Below are positions 58,341 to 64,000 of a stretch of DNA of 64,000 bases, piece by piece. The stretch's first letter is position 1. The number at the start of each line of letters is the position of its first letter. The notes below the pieces were generated by a model. The model was given only the letters and a program-made list of their open reading frames with translations. It searched no databases and had not been told where the DNA came from. This stretch comes from Artocarpus heterophyllus (taxonomy: Eukaryota > Streptophyta > Magnoliopsida > Rosales > Moraceae). The translations under genes and the position numbers were made by a program. The stretch is taken from contig CM046341.1 of NCBI GenBank assembly GCA_025403435.1, forward strand, positions 13,477,219 to 13,541,218, in the 5' to 3' direction.

Positions 58341-61300
58341 TATAACGACCCTAACTACGTGGTTGTTACTTTTAATACTTAAACATTACTTATTATGATT
58401 TCTTAAATTTGTGGAATACTTCTTTTACTAATAACCTTACTAATTCATTTTAATTAATTATTTCTTACATTTATTGCTACAAAAGTTATAACATATTGTC
58501 TTAAACATATTAGTCATTGGATCATACAAACTGAGGCTCCATAATGGAACCTTAGTCTCCGAAAACATACATATATAATTTCAATTGTATCGTTTATACT
58601 TGATTAAAAAGTCATAATTAACAAAAACGAATGTGGAATAAAACGTGGACGTTATCCATTCACAATCTCGACTGATCTTCCACCACTGCGCCACCATCCA
58701 TCATATGTTACTTGTAGGTTACTTACTTACAACATGAAGATACTTAGATGAGCTTTCGCTTAGCAAGTAGGAACAACATCTTACAAAACATTTAAAAAGA
58801 CAGTATAGTAGAACATGTATGTGCCGATTATGCTCATTTATGATCATATCTTATTAATGCCTGAGTATTCATAACAATTGCTTGAGATCATCGAAAAATT
58901 AGGGTCTACAAGGTCCCCAACAATACCGTGATATAAATTACTATACTAAAATATAAGCCTCCTCGTAGGTCTGGAGGTTGGTACGACTCTCAAACTTAAC
59001 TTATTCTTATAGGTTTCACTAGACTTATTAGTAACTATGCAAGTAAATATCACATAACATAACATAAGGTATAAATATGCATTTATAATTTTCATGAGAA
59101 CATGTAAAATATATTTTAAGAAACTATTCATATTGCAGGCGAGATTCCTACTCACCTGCCATCTAGAAATAGGGCTGCTAGCTCGCCATATTCCTATACA
59201 CTATTTTTAAATTATGTGGAAGAACACCCAATGAGAGTATAAGGTTAGTTTGTCTTATGCTATGTAATTTAAGGTTTCCAAGATCCCCAATGATACCATG
59301 ATCTAAAATACTATACTAAAATATAAGCCTCTTCGTAGGTCAAGAGGTTGGTACGACTCTCAAACTTAACTTGTTTTTATAGGTTTCACTAGACTTATTA
59401 GTGACCATGCAGTATGACATAATATCACATACTATAACATAAGGTATAAATATGCATTTATAATTTTCATGAGAACATGTAAAATATTTTTTAGAAACTA
59501 TTTATATTGTAAGCGAGATTTTTACTCCTCTGATATCCAAAAATAAGACTGCTAGCTCGCCATGTTCCTATACATTATTTTTAAATTTTGTTGAAGAACA
59601 CCCATTGAGAGTATTAGGTTAGTTTTTCTTATGCTACGTAATTTAGCATAATCATAAAAAGAATTGTCATTATTTTTGAACAATCATCTTATTCATTAAA
59701 ATGATTAATTAGTTTAATCCCCATAATTTATCTTTTCTTAATTGCCTTTAATTATCCGTGCTATAGTTGATAATTAATTAATCAATTTAATAATTAATGA
59801 ATTATCTTATCCGTTTCTTGTCATTATTTGGCTCATAGTTATATAAAGACACATATCTAGTTACTATTCTTTTTCATAAACCTAATATAGCCCACTAAGT
59901 CTAGAAGCGTCTACAGCATCCTAAACGCTAGATTGTCGAAACTTTGATCAAAGAGATAGCTTTTGAACTAACACAAATATTGGGCTAATATTTAGCATTG
60001 TAATATTGTAGGCCTGACTTGTTGGGCTTCTATGCTTTCTATTTTAAATTCCGTTTGAAAAACTATTGAAGTTTGTTAAGAAAATCTATATTTCGTATAA
60101 GTCATGTCAAAAATCATATTTTAAAATAGAGTCCGAATTCAAAAAAACTATAAACCATAGACTTTTGTAGTTTTTCGAGTGCTACAATTCATCTGTTGGT
60201 CGTAAATTGCAATTCTCTTGCTAAACAGACTTTTTTTAAAAAAATAAAACTAGTACCAAAAGATGCTTTTTCGTTAATTTTAAAAGTCACAGTATAAATG
60301 TATGTCAGAGACAGTTTTATTAAAAGTTTTCTCACGAAAGTAAAACTTTTGTTTTTATTTCAAAATTCTTTTTTCTATCTTTAACATATCTGTTCTTGAT
60401 GATTCTTGTAAATTTTACCCGTTTTATAATTTCTATAAGAAGTTTTGACAATTTTTATAATATTTGTTTTAAAAGTCCATTTTAGAGGTAGAATCTTAGA
60501 AAATTTTCTTCACAAAAGTTTTTCGTCTCATCAAGATTTAAAATTTTCGTGTTTTCAAAAATTGTGATTTGGAATTTTCGGGGCTCATCTTCGTCAAAAG
60601 CAAAAATTGTTCTGTTTGGAACAATAAAGTACATAGTTTTCAAAACATGCTGCAATAGTATTTTAGAGACAGAATTTCAAAAAAATTTCTTCACAAAATT
60701 TCTTCGTCTCACTAAAATTTAAAACTTTCATGTTTTACAAATATTATAATTCAGCATCAAAGAGGCCCGTTTCCATCAAAATTAGTGGCTTCCTACTGTT
60801 TACACAATTTTGGGCAGTTTTCGAAAATAGTCTAAAACCCTATCTTGGAGTTAGAACAACAAAAATCCCCGGTCATGAAGATTTATTTAGAACATCGAGG
60901 TCTAAAAGTTTTATGTTTGAGAAAATTTTGAAATCAACCTCTAAAGGATCTGTTTCTACGCTGAAAATAAGTAGAAAATTTTTGAGCTTAAACTACTACC
61001 TAGTCCTAAACATGTTCACATCTAATCTTGCATCAATTAAACCATAGCAACTTAAACTTACAAAAGCCATAACAAATACACAAACAGGAACTTATTTCCA
61101 TGCCATAATCATTAATAACTATACAATATACCAAACTTAATTAACAGAGAGAATGAGGTTAGTTTTATACCCTTGAAGAACAATCCTTAAATCAATCTTC
61201 TAGTCCTCATTTTTTTTTCTTGATTTTGGCTAGTATTTTGAGAGTGTGGGGATGGAAAAATTTTTGAGAGAGAGAGAGAGAGAGGCTAAAGGAACTGGTT

Positions 61301-62120
61301 TTGGTTCTTGAGAGAATGCGAGAGAAAAGCAAAAAAAAAAAATGACAATCTTGAAATAAAGGGTTATTTATAGACAAATGACTAAGTGATCTTAGTTTCT
61401 TAAGCAAGATTTATTAAGCCTCTAATTAACTCTTTTGGGTCAATTTTTTTTTTTGTTAATTAGGCTCTAATGGTGGCGCCACAAGGAGGGAGAAAAGGTA
61501 GAGGGAAAAATCTCCTTATTACCTCAAGGCCACTCATCAAATTAAATACTAATCCAAGTCATTTCTTGGTCCCGGTTCTTATCTATTAACAATCTTCAAA
61601 AAATTCCTCAAAATAGATATTTCCTATACTGGCCAGAGGTGAGTACTTGTTGATAGGGGATTTTGTTTCCCTACATGTCCTCTATTATTGCTTATTCACA
61701 ATGTAAAACTAATCTCCAAATAAATCGATACCGATATTAATTCTTAATCGCATATTAAAATTAGACTGTTTTAAATCTTAAAATTATTTGTAGACTAAAC
61801 AAAACCTAAACTTAATTTTTCATGCAGTTTGCCTCGATAATGACATAGTCTTTGACGGTGTTGATTCCGAATCTCGAATAGCAATTTTACCAAAAAATGC
61901 TACTTGTATAACTCCGATTTTTAACTAATAGACAATTAAGGATTTGCTATATATTAGAGTGTTTCTTGGTACACTGCTAATACCATACTATATTTAAAAA
62001 TTCTTATAACTCTAATTCTTAAGATATTTATATATTGAAATTTCTTTCGTCGTAAATCGCGGTGAAAATTATTAACTAAATTATTTGATTACAAAAGTTA
62101 ATAAATTTTATTATTTACTA
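58341..62120 (-). mobile_element. LTR-like element, minus orientation, unit 3 copy
   Basis: Diverged paralogue of 12347-15752. It keeps the landmarks on the minus strand but has a private 371-bp tandem duplication (58901-59642). Its terminal TG is mutated to ta at 58341. Confidence 0.55.
58901..59642. repeat. 371-bp tandem duplication, two copies
   Basis: agggtctacaaggtccccaa at 58901 recurs as aggtttccaagatccccaa at 59272. The two copies run in parallel up to gtaattta, with many differences. Units 1 and 2 have a single copy. Confidence 0.85.
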
Positions 62121-63370
62121 TAGAATATTGAAATTTATATATTTATTCCATAAATCTTTCAATTCACAAAAAATCAACATGATATTTTTCATGAAAATCC
62201 TTGACTTGAATACGTAAATTATATTATTTAATTCTAAAATTTTCTCGGTCATTATAAAAGTAGACTAGAAGTACTTCTAATTGACTTTAGGAATCAATCT
62301 ATATCAATTTTTTTATAGATCATTTTTTTTAAAAAAAATTAATCACTATTTCAATTTTAAAATTGATTCTTAAAATATTTCCATTTCAAAGTTATATGTA
62401 TTGGATCCTAGTAGAGTAATATATTTTACTCATAATAGTGCATGACCCAAAGATTTCTCTCATTTTTTGAAAAAAACTCTGATCTTGTAGTGTTGGCTTA
62501 CTTACTTATAAATAGTAAGAATAGAAATATTTTAAAATACAAAATTAGCAATATTAATTGGAAAATATGTAGTTTCAGGTTTTGCAGGAAGTAAATTCAG
62601 TAAATCTGTATATATTTATTAAATTTGATCATTGGATAAATTTATTATTCATCGAGTAAATGTTGGATATCAAATTTGGCCATTGGGTAAATCCAAAATT
62701 TAAAATTTGAGATTTACTCTATAAATCTTGGATTTACCAAATTTAATTATGTAGTAAATTCAAATTTTGCATAATAAATTTTGCTTTTACTACTATTAAT
62801 TAATTTATTTAAAATTTCTATGTTTTATTCAAACGAAAAAAAGTTAGTTACCTCATTCTCTCAATAAATAAATAAAATATATATATATATATATATATAT
62901 CAGAAAATTTGGATTTTATGTAAATTTCTTCTCATTTTTTATGTATCTATACATAAAATGCACACAATCATCAAGCCCTTTCTAGTTCTCCAAATGGATA
63001 CATATATGTAATTATTGGATGAAAGATTGATTGCATGCTCCTATCATCAATGGGATATGGCCATCCATCGCGGTGGTATGACACGAAAAATTTAAGCCTA
63101 GTATAGCAAACCACAAGGTTATATTAGTTTGGGCAAGTACAGCACAAGATAGTAGATCATGTTAGGGCACGTTAGTCGACCATAACACAACACGACAAAA
63201 AGTACAACCATGACACAAGCATGAGCATGGCATGTCCCATTAAATACGATGGGCCAACATGACAAATACGTCTTTCATTTTTTTTTATTATGTAATTTTA
63301 ATAACTATGGTGAGTTAGAAAAGAAGGGTTTCCTTATGTATCGACGTCTTAGGTAAATTTACAAGTTGCT
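62121..63370. other. Unique AT-rich right flank
   Basis: Not found elsewhere in the window. It includes inverted gtaaatcc/ggattta motifs near 62640-62760. A stretch rich in cacgac/catgac words at 63080-63250 (atgacacg, aacacgac, catgacacaagcatg) resembles the ends of some plant repeats, but I cannot assign it. No gene is supported. Confidence 0.45.
62877..62900. repeat. (AT)12 microsatellite
   Basis: A run of AT dinucleotides. Confidence 0.9.
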
Positions 63371-63379
63371 AAAGATAAA

Positions 63380-63526
63380 ATGAGGTACTATACCCTAAAT
63401 AATCCTGAATATAAGGCCTACTTTAGCTTACACAGATTATTAACTGAATTAGAAAGGCAGGCGCAGCGAACACACTATGAGGAGTTTATATTAACTCTTG
63501 CAAGATTGATTACGAAGGTTTCGTAA
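63380..63526 (+). CDS. 48-aa open frame, unrecognised, possible organelle-plasmid relic
   Basis: ATG at 63380, TAA at 63524. The peptide is protein-like: a tyrosine-rich start MRYYTLNNPEYKAYFSL, then a charged amphipathic stretch LTELERQAQ and EEFILTLARLI. I do not recognise it. It ends 11 bases before the stop of the minus-strand frame 63537-63737, so the two are convergent, as if from one compact donor DNA such as a mitochondrial plasmid. It is probably a fragment: the upstream frame is open for several codons before a TAG. Confidence 0.3.
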   Translation: MRYYTLNNPEYKAYFSLHRLLTELERQAQRTHYEEFILTLARLITKVS

Positions 63527-63536
63527 CAAGCAAAGC

Positions 63537-63737
63537 CTAATAATTAAAAACATCCTTCAAAGGTGGTCCATGTTGAAAGTAAGATATCCTCAATAGGTTG
63601 GTGGCCTTTTTGATATTCAATGATGCTAGAAATCTTGGCATAATTAGACCTGAATTTTGTAATTCATCATAATTCTTAGTAATGAAGGTCAATACATCCT
63701 TGTTAATTTCAAAAGCCTGCTTCTGTAACAAGTTCAT
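63537..63737 (-). pseudogene. Fragment resembling phage-type RNA polymerase of mitochondrial linear plasmids
   Basis: A 66-residue minus-strand frame from ATG 63737 to TAG 63537. Its start, NLLQKQAFEINKDVL, resembles the LQ-x-x-x-W/F-x-INK-x-VL motif of single-subunit T7-like RNA polymerases, including those of plant mitochondrial plasmids and RpoT enzymes. This motif lies N-terminal to the palm domain. The rest (IMPRFLASLNIKKATNLLRISY) is less diagnostic. The frame is open a few codons upstream of the ATG, so the true start is not here. It lacks all catalytic motifs and is too short to work. I infer a transferred fragment; the family match is from memory of the motif. Confidence 0.4.
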
Positions 63738-63769
63738 GACCTCGCAAAGAACATTATATCAATTATATA

Positions 63770-63855
63770 TAATTATAAGAAATATATAATTATATCAATT
63801 TATATAATTTATATAAATTGAATATAATTATAAGAAATATATAATTATATTTCTC
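63770..63855. repeat. AT-rich direct and inverted repeat
   Basis: aattataagaaatatataattatat occurs twice about 55 bases apart, with palindromic tatataattatata cores. Confidence 0.7.
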
Positions 63856-64000
63856 ATTAATTAAAGAACATTACAATGTACATAGCTATAATTCATCAAT
63901 TTCACCTTGAAAAATATCAATTTATGTTTAGAATCTTTATAGTCAACAAAATAAATATATTATAATATGAGAACTAACCATTGTCCACCTTAATTAGTTT
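63856..64000. other. AT-rich end of window
   Basis: No supportable feature. Confidence 0.4.

Larger units (their letters stand above)
36968..62120. repeat. Tandem segmental duplication, unit 3 (mosaic)
   Basis: Third direct copy, expanded to 25 kb by two insertions (40057-49066 and 50182-57441). From 36968 to about 38580 it is close to units 1 and 2; beyond that it is clearly more diverged. Homology stops at tttactatag (about 62120), the same point where units 1 and 2 enter the B segment. Confidence 0.93.

Noticed and set aside
1363..62120. Centromeric or other satellite array
   Set aside because: Only three very long units with a complex transposon history; no short high-copy monomer.
63080..63250. 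cacgac/catgac-rich stretch as a transposon end
   Set aside because: It is suggestive only; no terminal repeat or target duplication could be found.

Overview
The window looks like intergenic, transposon-rich plant nuclear DNA. It is AT-rich and eukaryotic, with plant-type Ty3/gypsy chromovirus LTR elements (tRNA-iMet primer site, 5-bp target duplications), MITE-like repeats and degenerate tRNA-like sequences. The species cannot be named from the sequence. I see no intact host gene, no rRNA gene, no functional tRNA gene and no CRISPR array.

Layout. Bases 1-1290 are a decayed Ty3/gypsy pol fragment. About 70 bases of filler then lead into a large direct tandem duplication: unit 1 (1363-18014), unit 2 (18015-36967) and unit 3 (36968-about 62120). 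Units 1 and 2 are near-identical by eye and share a nested pair of LTRs (4194-10001 and 23120-28937). Unit 2 also carries a private 2.15-kb solo LTR (20685-22836). Unit 3 lacks the nested LTR pair and has a clean empty site for it. It carries instead a young full-length chromovirus (40057-49066, TSD aaact) and a diverged LTR of the same family (50182-57441) with a 5.1-kb LTR nested inside it. The left end of unit 3 is almost identical to unit 2, but from about 38.6 kb onward it is clearly more diverged, so unit 3 is a mosaic. The right flank (62121-64000) is outside the array. It is very AT-rich and holds a fragment resembling a phage-type RNA polymerase of mitochondrial linear plasmids.

The only long coding region is gag-pol of the full-length element, 42269-46858. 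It has protease, reverse transcriptase, RNase H, integrase and a C-terminal chromodomain-like segment, but one in-frame stop before the C-terminal tail and a substituted zinc-knuckle cysteine. The other protein-like traces are short relics inside the duplicated unit (3754-3888 and 17723-17925 with their paralogues).

The most distinctive pattern is that the LTRs carry arrays of short palindromes in which the motif differs but the architecture is the same: TTCGGC-AG-GCCGAA in three LTR contexts, and GTAACC-n5-GGTTAC, TTGCAT-n5-ATGCAA and AAACATT/AATGTTT-type arrays in a second LTR family. The order of insertions, empty sites and shared mutations lets the history of the array be partly reconstructed. 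All coordinates and identities were read by eye.
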